From Hawksworthiomyces lignivorus (lineage: Eukaryota; Ascomycota; Sordariomycetes; Ophiostomatales; Ophiostomataceae), in the NCBI GenBank assembly GCA_002917075.1, contig NTMA01000020.1, positions 124,001 to 188,000 on the forward strand: a stretch of DNA of 64,000 nucleotides. The letters run 5' to 3'. The notes beneath the pieces were generated by a model. That model ran no database searches, was not told the DNA's origin, and was given only the letters and a program-made list of their open reading frames with translations. The position numbers and the translations under genes are program-made. This document shows positions 8,676 to 22,163 of the stretch, piece after piece; position 1 is the first letter of the stretch; each line of letters begins with the position of its first letter.

Positions 8676-11428
8676 ATGGCGCCTCCGAAGCGAAAGAGGC
8701 CTCACGAAGAGGAAGAGCTCAAATCTTCGGCCGCACATCCCGAAAAGACGCGCCGTGTGACGCGTCAAACTTCGGTTCCTCCTCCCCCACTCCCCGTACC
8801 ACCACAATCCAAGCCAGAGCCACAGCCCCGACGTCAATTGCGTGGCAATTCTACCGTCGTCACCGATTCCGACGTGATTCCGGAGGCAAAGCTACGAGGA
8901 CAAGGACGGACACGACGCACTGCTACTGTAGCTGATACTGTGAGCGACACGGTGTCGGAGGAGAAGACCTCGAAAAGGGTCACAAGAACAGGAGCAGCAA
9001 AATCAGACCAGCAGGACGAGCCCAAAACCAACCAGGGCCGGAAGCTACGGGACGGAAAGTATCTGCAAGAGATAGAGCCAGCGGGCGGCGCCAGCGCGAC
9101 CTCCAAGCGGACGGCAAAGCGCGCGGCTAAAGCGGCCGAGATCGCCGATTCCGACGCATCCGAAGAAGTGGATGAGGACGAAAAAGAGAAAGCACCGGTA
9201 CAGGAGCAAAAGAATAACCGACATAAAAGGGAACAGAAAAAGGACAAGAACGCCGACCGGGGTGAAGCTCCTGGAAAACGGGCAACAACACCACCTGCGC
9301 GTCGATCACAAAGGTCCGCTGCTGCTGCTGTAGCTATTACGCCAGTATCGCCCCCGCAAATCCCTCCCGTCAGGCAGCCAACTGCGGAAAAGACTCCTAT
9401 GTCGCCTCCCGGAACGGCCACTGCAACTCTGTCAAAGAAGGAGACTGTCATTAAGCCTCCGCTACCGCCTGCGCCGTCAACGGATACAGCAGCGGTAAAG
9501 CCAAAGAAGGTCACAGAAATTAAGCCACCAGCGGCACCTTCAACGTCGCGGTCAACTCCTATTCAGCCACCGCAACAAGCACTGTTACCACCACCACCTC
9601 CTCCAGCCCCAACATTACATCAGAAACAGAAGGCACCACAGCTTCAGCAGAGCCAGGCGGTGCCTTCTCCACGACAGTCACAGGCGCAACATCAAGCAAG
9701 CAGGACACCGAAACAACCTCTGACGGCTGCAGCATCGATGGCTTCCCGCTCGGTTGTGACACAAGGCCTAACAACAACATCTACAGCCGCCCCGCCGTCC
9801 AGCCCTAGTCAGCCAGATCGTAACATCGACAAGGTTGTCCTGGGCGAGATCTGCTTCCGCGCCTGGTATCCTTCTTACTACGGAAAGGAAGTGCTGGGAG
9901 ACGCGACGGGCAACACGCATCACGGGCGAGGGCATTCCAACCAAGGCAAAGGAAGCGGGAAGGAGAACCATCATCACAATCACAGCCACCATCACGGACA
10001 CCGAGATCACCAACCCATGCTGGACCGACTCTACGTTTGCCCCTATTGCTTCAAGTATTCCAAAGAGATTTTTCCGTGGCACGGCCACGTCCAAGTCTGC
10101 GAAACGCAATTCCAGATTCCCGGCGAAAAGGTCTACGTTCACCCCAAGGGTGTGCGGACGGTTCGTGTTCCTGTGACTGCGACGCCCAAGGGAAAGCGCA
10201 AGAGAGGAACTGGCGAGGCCGACGTGCAGTACGTGGAGCAGGTGGTGCGAGACGAAGGCGAATGGAGCGTATGGGAGGTCGATGGTGAGAAGGACGTGGT
10301 AAGTTTCCGGCCCCAAGCTTTCCCGCCCAGACGTTGGTTCTTGCATTGCTGACGAAGAGCCAGCTTTTCTGCCAAAATCTATCGCTCTTTGCCAAGCTCT
10401 TTTTAGACAACAAGTCTGTCTTCTTTGACGTGACCGGCTTCAACTACTTCCTGTTAGTTTACACCCCGCCGCCATCTCTGCCCTCCTCATTAAGAGCCGC
10501 CGCTGCCGCAGTCACAACTGCTGCTGCTTCACCAATGGGAGGCCACGCCGGGCAGACCAGCATCCTGGGCGCCGCGCCGCGGCCGCGTGTCGTCGGTTTC
10601 TTTTCCAAGGAGAAGATGTCATGGGACAACAACAATCTCGCCTGCATTCTGGTATTCCCACCATGGCAGCGCAAAGGATTGGGTGCCCTCCTGATGGGCG
10701 TGTCCTACGAGATCTCCAGGCGCGAAAAGGTGCTCGGTGGGCCGGAGAAGCCGATCTCTGACCTTGGCAAAAAGGGATACAAGCGATTTTGGGCGGGCGA
10801 GGTTGCGCGCTGGCTGCTGAACGTGGATGTGTCCGGAGCGGGAGCGAAGTCGTCGTCGTTGCTTCCTTCTGCTGATATTGACGGACACGGCGAAGCCGGT
10901 GACGATAAGAAGTCGATCGTGATTGACATTGCAGACTGCAGTCGGGCTACGTGGATCGTGCGAGAAGACTGTTTGCTCGTGCTTCGCGAGATGGGCATCG
11001 TCGAGGATGCTGGAATGGGTCCACCAAAGAGTCATTGCGATAACGTCTTGTTGCAGGATGAACACGGGGACACGGTCACGACGGCAGCAGGTTCGGGAGG
11101 TGCGGGTGCCACTTCGGCCCCGTCCACATCAACTGACGCAATGTCGTCAACTACATCTGGCCCATCAGCATCCTCCACGTCTGGTGCTGGGCCATCACCG
11201 TCGGCAGTATCAACAAATGGTCCCTCGGCTGGGGCTGGGTCGGCCTCGGCACCGGCAGGAGACAAAACCACGGATGTACCCAAGGATGTGCAGCGAGTTA
11301 GAATCTCCAAGGCGGCAGTCCGGAAGTGGGTGAAAGACAATCGCATCAGCTTAGAGAAGGCCTGCGATCCTGATGGGTTTATCAAGCTATATACCAGCAA
11401 GGACACACCACAGGGGGAGGAGGCATAA
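8676..11428 (+). CDS. MYST-family histone acetyltransferase, Sas2-like
   Basis: Two exons, 8676-10298 and 10364-11428, are joined in phase 0 across a 65 bp intron (GTAAGT donor, GCTGAC branch, CAG acceptor), giving 895 residues. Residues 1-370 are low-complexity, Lys/Arg/Pro-rich and probably disordered. The MYST core follows: a C2HC zinc finger starting at YVCPYCF (Cys455, Cys458, then the HGHVQVC part), LFCQNLSLFAKLFLDNK, the catalytic-type cysteine in NLACILVFPPW (Cys635), the acetyl-CoA loop QRKGLG (about 643-648), and the general-base glutamate in GGPEKPISDLG (Glu669). The core wording, the absence of a chromodomain and the long insertion after LLVYTPP fit Sas2-like enzymes better than Esa1; Sas3 is the alternative. 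The protein would acetylate histone tails, probably H4, using acetyl-CoA in the nucleus. The C-terminus has a Ser/Gly/Thr-rich stretch and a helical segment, RISKAAVRKWVKDNRISLE. Confidence 0.9.
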
Positions 11429-13723
11429 TACCAGATCCCAGTACCAGCATCCTAAATATAATACTACGAAATTCGAGTTGCTAGAAAGTGGGCAGAGCAA
11501 AGCGGACGGTCAGGGAGAGATATACTCTTCGGCCAGGACAAAGAAGCAGCGAAACAAAGGAGTAGCTGTCAGACCAGACGCCGCCGATTATGGAGCATAG
11601 AAGAGACACGAGAGCACTACGAGGTCCTCTTTGTCAACAGCACAATTCCACGCTCTCCCGTCTGTTTTGCCTCCGTTACGCGTACCGTTTTCATATATTC
11701 GGTCCGTTTCTCTTGCCTGGCGGGCCGGGATACTATCTGTATGCTATAAAGCATAGGGAGGACAGCGCCTTGATTCATCTTATTGTGCACCGCGCTGTAT
11801 TTTTTTTTTGCTTCCTATTACGCTGCACAATCGTTCTCATTTTGCTTACGCCTACACTTTCCTTTTCCCTCACGGCGAGTATCGCGAGCATACCATTTGG
11901 CCTGCTCTCGCCAGCCACAGTCCCTATCTCCTTCATACCCACATTTACGGAGCACGACAGCATCCACACACACACCAGGCCAGAGACATGTGCGCCGGAC
12001 AAGTGCTTTCGTCGTTGCTGAGTCGTCCCACCCCCCTTGTCTCATCCGGTCATGACTACGGGTGATCTGGTTCCTCCGCCCGGCTTCCTTTTTCCTGGCA
12101 TCATTTGTTTTGCATCTTGGAAAAGCCAGCCAGCTTTCCTTTGGACAGCATAGAAAATGTCGTATCTTCATCTACCTATATCCAATATGAATAACGGCTT
12201 GCAACAAAATCAAACGCTTTTTTTGCGCGTGCGTTGTTTTTGCTGGCACTCCGAGCGTACGTCGTAGAAGCGGCTGCGCCGTCGCTGAGCTCGCCATCGC
12301 GTTATCTACGGAGCATGTAGTATGAAAAACAACATGCCCACCTGATCCTATGGTGGAACACAGGGGGTGGGAGTAGTTCGCAAAGGGGGCCACTATTCGG
12401 AATCCTGTTCTCTTGGAAAAGCAGTCCACTTTTGAAGCCATTCCTGTGCCCTTGTGGGCACCGCTCCTCTCTAAGCCTGGCCGTCAACAAAAAGCACCTG
12501 AATCCGTATGCCTCTAGCGCTTCAAACGCCGAATGTCCTACTCCGAGAGGGAAGATATGTTGGCTGGTTCAAGAAGGAGCGCACTGGGATGGGAGAAAAG
12601 CGCGACTTTTCTACGGAGTACTTGTGTACAATATTTTGAGAATCGATCACCAGGTGTTCTCGATAGGAAGGGCAATAAGAATCAATACCAGCATAGAAGC
12701 TCGTATGTAATAATTAATTCTCAGTCCCTTGAACATGACCTCTGGGGCTCTTTGTGTCCTACATGATTGTGAGAATATTACTAAAGGATTCTTACATATG
12801 GTGGTACTCTCTAAACACGTCCCTTGGCAAAACAATAGCAAGTCATAGAAAGGGGCGCAAGGGAAAGGAAGCTGACGGCCCTCGAAATGCTCCTGTAGGT
12901 TTTTTTTTTTCTTACTTTTGTTTTCATACACGCCCCTTTTCTTTTCTGTGCTTTTATTTCATTTTTCGCACCCCCCGAAACTTTCCGATAAGCAAATAAT
13001 AAAGGAAGGTTAGGGGAAAGCCTGGCGTATGAAGTGGATACGAAATAGAAAGGAAAAAAATTCTTCACAAATAGAGTGGAACAACGCAAAAACGAGGCAA
13101 AAAAAAAAAAATGAAAGATAACTCCTCGCTATAGGAATACCACGGAGTACTGTCCGTTTATCTTCGTCTTGGTCCGTTTTCATTTCTTTTTTCTGTTCAC
13201 ATTACTTCTCGCGTCTGCCTTTGTTTTTACCTTTATCTATGTATTTATTTTACTTTGCCTGTATATCGCTGTCGAACAGCGCGAGAGAGAGAAAGAGGGA
13301 TGACGTCTAATTGGGTGAGATTTTATCGTGCAGTGTTGTGAGGAAGTAAAAAGAACGTGGCAAGCAAGGCTCGGCTATACGTATACGCGCCAGAGAACCC
13401 GACAGCAGAACTGCAGCTCTGTAAAAATTCGGTGCTCTAAGGCTTATGTTGGTGTTTGGGTGTGTTGGTTGCTAAGAAACTTTGTGGCAATTGCCGGACG
13501 CTATGCTGAAAGGGGGGAATGTCATGTTTTTCATTGCGGCTCCGACTTACAGGTAGCACATCTTACATGGGCGCACAGCACGTTACGGATAGCTTTCTAG
13601 TGGGTGGTATTTCAGAGTGTTGTGCAGCTCACAGAGGTATAGGTTGCTAGAAGCTGCAGCATAACGAAGAAAAGGGCGCGGCATGCTGCCCGCCATCCCA
13701 CGCTCTCTGATCTTCCGTTTCAG

Positions 13724-13755
13724 TTCCCTGGCAGGGGATGTCTCTCGCCAGGGAA
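13724..13755. repeat. Perfect 9 bp inverted repeat (hairpin)
   Basis: TTCCCTGGC at 13724-13732 is followed 14 bp later by its exact reverse complement GCCAGGGAA at 13747-13755. A second short inverted repeat, ACATGTAC / GTACATGT, lies at 13939-13946 and 13951-13958. Both are in non-coding sequence and their role is unknown. Confidence 0.6.
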
Positions 13756-16429
13756 TATACGTGTACAGGGGCAGCGGCTGTCTGCAGATTACAGTGTAAC
13801 TGTCCAATGGCAGGGGTTAGCTGTCACGAGAAAGAAACAAATAAGGAAAAAAGATGAAGAGAGAACCAGATCCGGTCGACCTATCCCGGCAGCTACCGAG
13901 GTTGGTACAACAGAGTGCTTGCTTTGCTCTGGTATTTTACATGTACTGTGGTACATGTGCCTAGAACGCATTCAGACGAGGTGGGTTTCCTTGGCTCGAT
14001 TTTTCTCGCTCTTTTTATCCTTGACGGTCCACAAAATAGTGGAACAAGGCTACGCCTACTATTAGTGCTCGTAAGATGCTGTCGTCCGGAGAGCCAGAAA
14101 GAAAAATTTGCTGTCTCTTCTGGATATGGGAGAACTGCCTACGTGACGAGCAATGAGGTTTTGATTGGACCCTTTTAGAGCGTATGTAAAACGCCCTTGG
14201 AGGGAGGTTATTTCAAGGCGGTTCCGTTTTGAGGGCTTCACGAGACAAGAAGACCAAAACACAAGAGGCAACGTACGGCGACGATACGCATCACACCGTT
14301 TTTTGTATGGGCAGGACTTTGACAACGTAGACATCTTCTCCCTTACGTTTTGGGGCGCCTGTCTCTAATCTGAAAAGGCCATAGGAAGTAGGTGAAGCAA
14401 AATGCACCAGCTATTGCTCTCACCGCAGAGAGCTCAACCCATGAAGCAGAACCCCCACTCCTGCCTCTTACTAACTGGCATGCCCTCCGAGAACCCGATC
14501 AGCTCCGTTTGCGTCGCCAGCCTGGCCTATAAACATGCTTTCTCTGGGTGGCATTCCGGTTTCTTTGCGCAGAGGTGGGTTTGAACAGGGGACACACCGT
14601 AACGTGCAAATCTCTGTATGTATGCGCGCCCTGGTGAGATAAATGAATGCGCTACGCGAGACCCTGTCAGAACCCTACCAGAAGCCCAGCCGCACGTTCG
14701 GAATACACGCATACGCATACGGATACGGTAGTAGGCGTGTTCCCGAGGGCCTGGATCCACCGCCACTACCAAGGCGTGTCTCGTCTTTTGTCCTTCATTT
14801 TAGCTCTCTGGATTACGTCCCCTCCCCTACGAGTTACGACGTCGCACTGTCGCAATCTCTACAGAATGCCGCGCAGATCTCCGTTCCCCTTTTTGGGTAA
14901 GAACAGTACTTAAGTTCTGCACGTATGTGCGTCACTGAGAAACGGTGCATCTCTCATACCAGCGAACGTTGTCCGACTCGCGGAACATAGAAAAATAGGT
15001 CTGTTAAGGGCAGGTTGATGAGACCATAAGATTCTGTACCCATAAAGCAGGGCCTGCTCCCACTCAGAGAACAAACCATATGGCTCCTTCGCACCCTCAA
15101 GTTAGCTGCCAAGGCATGAGATTTCCGTTTTTAACCCCTAAAAGCGCAGCTCCTACATTAATAGACAAAGCCAGAAGATAGAGACTGTCCAAAAAAAAAA
15201 GTCTCTGAGGATTCTGGCACCCCCACGAGACCTGTAATTCTTGCTGAGCGTGCTCACAGTATGCCAACGGGACTTCTGTAGAATAAGAAAGCAACTTGTC
15301 TCTGCCCTTGCTTCACCAACTTTTCTTCTTATGCTTATACGCATACTTTGTTCAGTACCAAGAAGAGAGTGGGGGTCGACGGTGTTCTCTTGCGAAATTT
15401 GGCGTTGCGGCGAATAAAGAGAAAAAATAAATTTAGCTCCTGCGCTGTCGGCTGGAAGCTGACTAGGGGACCAGGAAACGGGAGGGGGTGTGAGCGTATC
15501 ACTGACATGGGCAGCCGGCGTTTGGGTCCGTCGCACATGTAATAGCAAAGACGGCCGAAAAATCTTATCTCGACGTCGATGCCTCAGACAACAAAGCAAA
15601 AAAAAGGCAAGGTATCAAAAAAATACCACTATCCAGCTATCCCACGCTCACCCAACCAGCAGTTGAAGCATGACCATGATGGGATTCAAACAAAAGCTCG
15701 CCATCTCAGAAAAATGGGTTTGGAAGTCTCCTGGCTTTATATAAGTTTCCTCGAAATCCCCATGGACGGGAAACATCTCCAAGTGCCTTAACCACCACAA
15801 ATCCAAGTAGTGTAAGACGGTCCTTTTTGGCCTCTTTCATTTCTCACAGCCTACCCTTGCCCTCCCTTCCGACATTGTCCGACCACTGAGAAGGATTTTG
15901 TTGGATGATCTGTCTAATACTTGCTGGCCAGTATCAGAGCAAACACTCTGTTTGCCCTCATTTCCGTTTTGCTTTTGCTTCCCCCGTTTACATATCCACA
16001 GCTTCATGCTCTTCCTTCGACTTCGAATGAAGCTCCCCCCATACGATGCTGTATGGAGTCATAGCTCTTGATGAGGGGAAGCTGCTCCTTCTTCACCAAA
16101 GTTGAACTGCTTGCTCTCCCATCTCCCCTCCTCGCCCTCTTGTAAAATACTCGTATATGAAAAGCTGTTGATGTCTTCACCTACCACTCGTAGATAAGAA
16201 GAAGAGAGCGGGTGATGCTGTGCAGCACTGGCACTCGCAGCAATGACACCGTACAGCAGTCCGTAGGCACGCGTATAACCTCGCTCCGTGGCTTATTGGA
16301 GCGTCTGCTTGAGGGATTGTGCCAGTGTCCTGCGTGAAGTTGTCCGAATACCCACCGCTTTCAAGCTGGACCCGGCAGTGCCCACTTCTTTTTTTCGTTC
16401 GGCTCTCTCAATTCACTCATTCCCCTTCG

Positions 16430-16640
16430 TCCATTCTCGGCTTCTCCTTTCTCCTTTTCCCTTTCTCTCTCCCTTCTCTCTTTTCCTCTCCTCTTTTTTT
16501 TTCCCTCTTTTCTTTCTTCTCTTCTGCTTCATCCTCTCCACAATCCAAGCTTTTGCTTCTCACAGCTCTGCACCTTTCTTCCTCCTTCGCATCTTCTTTC
16601 GTTTCTTTCTGCTCTTTTTTGCAGCTTCACATCAGTCGCA
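16430..16640 (+). promoter_or_regulatory. Pyrimidine-rich core promoter / 5' leader of ATP9
   Basis: The 210 bp before the ATP9 ATG are almost all C and T in long runs (TCTTTTCCTCTCC-type tracts). CT-rich tracts upstream of the start codon are typical of highly expressed filamentous-fungal genes. Start context is CGCAATGGC. Confidence 0.55.
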
Positions 16641-17386
<746 letters not shown>

Positions 17387-18826
17387 ATGTATTTCACGAA
17401 CGCCATGCCTCGCTCACCCAGAGGCTTAAGCTGGCTTGTTTGATTGATCATTTCTCGGATTCGACCTGCCATGGATGAAAGCCGAGGGTTCCGTCGAACA
17501 AGCCTTCAATCGAAAAAAGGAGGGGACCGCATTGCCGTGTGTACGACTGGCGATCAAGCGAGAGAGGACTGGGGGAAGAGAAGAAAAAAGAGCATAGACC
17601 GCGGTTTGTACATAATAGAGCATAGAGGGTCAGGCAAACCAAATCTGTAAAACAGCTTTACAATTGAAGCATCATCCAAAACACCGCGTATCGATGAAAA
17701 GACAAGATCAGTGTGCATGTGTATTCTCTTGCGTAATGTAGACACAAACCAGTACCAGTACGAGTTCCGCCGCCTTCCGCGCCGATGGGTCGAGTGAGTT
17801 TACGCACACGCGAGCAGAGAGACTGCTGCACCAGTGCGTAAGAGGAAAGCTTCTTATGTCGGAGCTCCGACAGCTCGACAGCTCTTCAGCACTTGCAGAA
17901 AATGAATGTATAGATGAAGAAATTGAAGCGCGCCGAAAGAAGCGCTTGTGGCTGGCGAGAGGCCGAGAACTCCCGGCGACGCGAAGGTGAAGCCAAAGCA
18001 GTTTGCTCCCACACCCTGCCACTGACAAGGAAGCTGAGCCTCAATTCATTGATTGAGGTGATCGAAACAAAAGCGAAGGGGACTCGCAGTTGACCCTATG
18101 TCTTTTCCACTTCTTGGAGAGGCATAAATGCCGCTCTCAGGACACCCGCGCCATTTTGCTCACCACTGGGCTTGCAGCGTCGGCGAAAGCTTGTCCTTGG
18201 CGTGTTTACCTGTGCCTGCAATGGTTACTCCGTTTGAGGCTCTTCGCGGCGGAAAATGGGCAGAAGCGGGCCAATTGAGTGAAGAAAAAGGGAGCAAAGA
18301 TGTGTGAGATGAGGAGAAGCATCCTCGTTTTTGGCCTCCCATTGTCTCCTACGCTCTTTTTGCCCTACGCAACGCGTGCGCTGCTGTCTCCCCCGTACTT
18401 TCCTTTTCTGTTTTTTGTTTTTTGTCCTGCGTGCGGGGAAAGCTCAATTGGACCTAGGGCGAGGCAAGAGAGCGTGGCAGCTGAGCTGCTTAATGCCGGA
18501 CGCTTTCGCCAGTGAGGCCCACTATGGAAGAAGGCAATATTGCTGTAATACAGTGATGAATGTGTGCAAAACACAGTTAGAGTCGCAATCTTTAGAAGAG
18601 CAATTAGCGTCCACGCAGGCTATTATTCATGCGGCGTCAGGCGAACTCAACATGCACTACGCTGAGCCTGGCCTGGACTTCCACAGTCTCATTCTAGATG
18701 AATTCTTTTACTTGGTTCGTGGCCTTCGGCTGTTGGGTAGATACAGTGTGATCAGTACACTTTCTCGCAACGTGGTTAATTTCTACTTTGAGTCGTGTAG
18801 ACTATGAGGTAGTACCTAGTGCACCC
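17387..18826. other. Intergenic between ATP9 and the broken STAND gene
   Basis: Convergent 3' regions of ATP9 and the minus-strand gene at 18827. Several short ORFs on both strands lack homology cues and I see no RNA gene or repeat. Confidence 0.55.
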
Positions 18827-21330
18827 TCAATGCTTGCACAAACGTTGAGTCTGTATGCATCTCTGGGTGTATGGGTTATCGGGTCCCAAGGCCCGTTCGC
18901 AGCCCTGAACGGCGGTCTCTAACAACGACAAAGCGTCCGCATGACGGCGCAGGCGCATATAGGAAAGGGCAAGATTGTTCATGGTTATCAATGTGCCTGG
19001 GTGACTCTCGCCAAGTACCCTTTTGCGAGCCTCTAGTCCTTGAGCCTCTAATTTCGCCGACTCTTCATACCGGCCCTCTGTGTAAAACGTGGCCGCGAGG
19101 CCGATCGTGTAATCCAGCGTTTCTGGGTGATCTAGTCCAAGCGTCCTCTTAGCAATATTCACGACTTTCGCTCCCAGCTTCTCGGCCTCATCCAGCCGGC
19201 CCTGGTGCCGAAGATTCGTCGAGAGGTGGAACATGCAGTTCAACGTTTCTTTGTTGCTCTCCCCAAGCTTCGCCTTGAAAATTTCCAACGCCTGGGTCTC
19301 CAGCTTCTCGACCTCCTTCCACTGGCCCTTGTTCGTCAACACGGTCGCGAGTGAGTGTATGGTTCTCACTGTGTCGAGATGCTCTGCCCCGGACTTCACC
19401 CTGTAAATATCCAACAATTGTGTGTACAGCTCCTCAGCCTTGTCCAGCCCGCCTAGCAGCCTAAGCGTCGCCGCAAGGTTGCTCATGCTTATTAGCGTGC
19501 TGTCGTGTTCCGGTCCGAAACCCGACTTGTTGGCCTCGACCAAGAGCCAGTTCAGCCGCACGGCCTCTTCCCACCGGCCCTGCATGCGAAGGCAAATCGA
19601 AAGGGAGAGCGTGGATCCTAGCGTACTAAAGTGGTCTTCTCCGAAGTGTGCCGCACCCGCGTCCATCACCTGCCTCAGCGGTGCCTCTGCCTCGTCGTAC
19701 CGCCCGTCATAGATGAGAAGCATTCCGCAGATGTAGAACAGGCCCAGCGCTTCCAGCTTCCGCATGTCTCCCAGGCCCGTCAGAAAAGTGTAATAGGCGT
19801 GTGGCAGAATCGGTCTCAACGCCGCGTACTTCTCGCCCTCGATCTGAAGCATCACGTTGGCCATCCGGGCAATGGCTCGGTCCGTCCAAGCTGACAGCAA
19901 GCCCTCCTTTTGCAACCAGTTTCGCGTGGCCAGGTGCACCAGCCGATGGAGGGTCACCGCCGCATCTGCAGACGATCTGGAGACAAACGAGTAGCCCTGC
20001 AGCGTCCCGAGCGCGTCCAGCTCCTTCTTCCGTGATGGCGCGGGCAGGAGAAGCGACCGCGGGATATCCTTGGCGTCGACGCAGGCCATAAAGGACAGGT
20101 AATCCGCCGCAAGCGGATCGCGCTGGCGGATCTGCTCAAAGGAGATGAGCCACGTCGTGGCTCCCGGGTTCCTCACGTCCTGGTACCGGCCCTCGTCTTC
20201 AAAGCCCTCGCTAAGGAGGTCGATCACGTCCTCTTCTTGCTCGTCTAGCAGCGACAGGTACTCGCCAAGGCTGATTTCGTTCTGATTGATGTACATGGCA
20301 GCCTGGACAACAGCCAGCGGGAGATAGATGAGTCGGGCAAGTAGGGCAGTGGCATCTTCGCTCTTGCTGCCGTCCAATTCGTGGTCAAGCAGGTGGTTGC
20401 GCAGCAGCTGCATGGCGCTCGCTTCGTTCAATTCCGTCACATCGACAATATTTGGGTTGGCGAGTGTGATAGCCGCCTTCTTATCCCGTGTCGTGAAAAC
20501 GATGGATCCATGCTGGCTCTTTAGGAGATAGTCTATCAGACAGTGAGATCCGAGCTCCGAGCGGTCAGTCCACATGCCCAAGTCGTCTACATTGTCAAAG
20601 ACAAGCAGCCACCGACCTGCTTTTTCGCTGCTCAGGTGATCTTGCACAAGCTTCTTCACATCCACCTTGTCGCCATCCCAGCCCGCTAGTGCCTAGCTGC
20701 TGGGTCGCATCGAGATACGCCTTCCTGAGGGCCTCCTTGGTCGTTGCCGGTATCCAGATGACAGAGCAGTCGTCGTCTTCATCGCCCACGCGGTAGACCA
20801 GCTCCAGCACGAGCTGGGTCTTGCCGACCCCGCCGAGCCCGACGACAGCAGCCTTTGCGGTGCGTCCCCCCGTAAAAAGAGTGCTGCGAAGCTTGTTCAA
20901 TTCCGCCTCGCGACTGGTAAAGTATTGATTCCGCTCAAACGGTACCATCCAAGTACGGTTGCGTACTTTCGAGTTATTAGAAAAAGCGTATTCTGAAAAA
21001 TAAATGAAACAAAATAAAATTGTATAGTAACCTACTTCTGTCGTGACCATTGTCTCTGGTGTCGGCAACTTCCTTCTTCAGTTGGCGGACGGCAGACTCC
21101 TTGCCCTCGCCGTACATGATCGGCATGAAGACGCCAAAGACGCCCAGGAGGCAGTACGCCCAGTCCTCCTCGCGAGTCGTCTGGTGGGTCTCCGCCCACC
21201 GGAAGCGCTCGCGGACGTCGAACTGGTCGAGGGCGCCGCCCTGCAGGGCCGCGACGGCGACGCCCGTGATCTCGTGGATCGGCCGCTCGAGGGACCGCTT
21301 GTCGACCAGGCGGCTGCCGTCAGCCTATAC
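18827..21330 (-). pseudogene. HET/NB-ARC/TPR STAND gene with frameshift and missing N-terminus
   Basis: Reading leftwards from about 21330, a frame encodes the C-terminal part of a fungal HET-domain protein (VDKRSLERPIHEITG, then REEDWAYCLLGVFGVFMPIM and YGEGKE). A 43 bp intron (20993-21035) leads to an NB-ARC ATPase with Walker A VVGLGGVGKT, Walker B GRWLLVFDNVDD and a GSIVFTTRD sensor. About six kinesin-light-chain-type TPRs of 42 residues (YTQLLDIYR..., GRLDEAEKL, GRYEESAKL) follow to the stop at 18827. Near 20681-20696 one extra base shifts the frame: QQLG is in one frame and AGWDGDKVDVKK continues in another, with a TAG between. The catalytic-looking HET N-terminus is absent, and a stop at about 21328 precedes the HET remnant. 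Such proteins act in heterokaryon incompatibility or innate-type recognition. It is probably a pseudogene, but a single-base assembly error could explain the shift. Confidence 0.8.
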
Positions 21331-22163
21331 TCGCCCGCGACGTATTCGAGCAAGCGCATCGCGGCGAGCGTGGTTTCATCATCGAGCGAGACCCCGCTGA
21401 TGTCACCGAAAAGAGTCGATACCGATCGAGGTCGACAGCTGAATATTATGAGATAAAAAACATAGAAAGCGTCAAACGTGCACTGTCGACCAGCGCGTCA
21501 GGTAGAAAGAGAGCTTGGCTCGAAAGCGTTGGTTACTCCAGAATGGCGATGACTGTGGTAAAGCGCTCCGAAGCGCCCGCAGATGTTACAGTGCAATTGC
21601 CAGCCTGACGGTGGCTTATTGCTGTGAGCACGACCCATGTTCTTCTGCATGCCCAAGCCAATCCGATGACATGCCACCCCTCCAACGGTGCACCACAGCT
21701 AAGCCTCACAGTAAGTGTGCCTAGCCATTTGATACTTTTAATCGATCAGCCTTGCGAAAAATTAAAAATTAATTTATAAAATGGACAGCAAAGGAAGAAA
21801 ATCACTGAAAAGATTTAACTTGAAGCTCATTCAAATGGTAGACTGCGTGGGAAATGCTTCCCTTAGTTCAGCTGCAGCAAATATAACGATAACATACACG
21901 GCGCCAGGTATATTTTTGCTATGCTATTGCCAACAAATCCAAAAAGAAAGGCAAAAATTCACAAAGAGGCTAAGCAGGAATAGGGACAGAGACACATAGA
22001 GTAAACATTAAGTCTTTAAGCAAAGAACCGTGGAAGCGTTACAGAGGGCAGAGCTAAATACGAAAAACAAAACAATGCAGAAAATCAAAGCAAAAAAACA
22101 GTCGCGCTGAGATATTAGCAGCCATAAGAAGCTGTGTGGGCTGTCCACACGCTCTCTCTCTCT
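21331..22163. other. Intergenic upstream of the broken STAND gene
   Basis: The minus strand from about 21430 to 21310 has an open frame (LFGDISGVSLDDETTLAAM) just upstream of the HET remnant in another frame. It may be a relic of the lost N-terminal part, but I cannot assign it. The rest (21480-22163) shows only short ORFs. Confidence 0.4.

Larger units (their letters stand above)
11429..16640. other. Gene-poor 5.2 kb stretch before ATP9
   Basis: No frame longer than about 150 codons looks coding, and none has a recognisable domain or a splice-consistent extension. The stretch holds the acetyltransferase 3' end, homopolymer A and T runs (for example near 12900 and 13100), small inverted repeats near 13724-13755 and 13939-13958, and at its right end the pyrimidine-rich ATP9 leader. 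A non-coding transcript is possible, but nothing in the sequence shows one. Confidence 0.55.
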
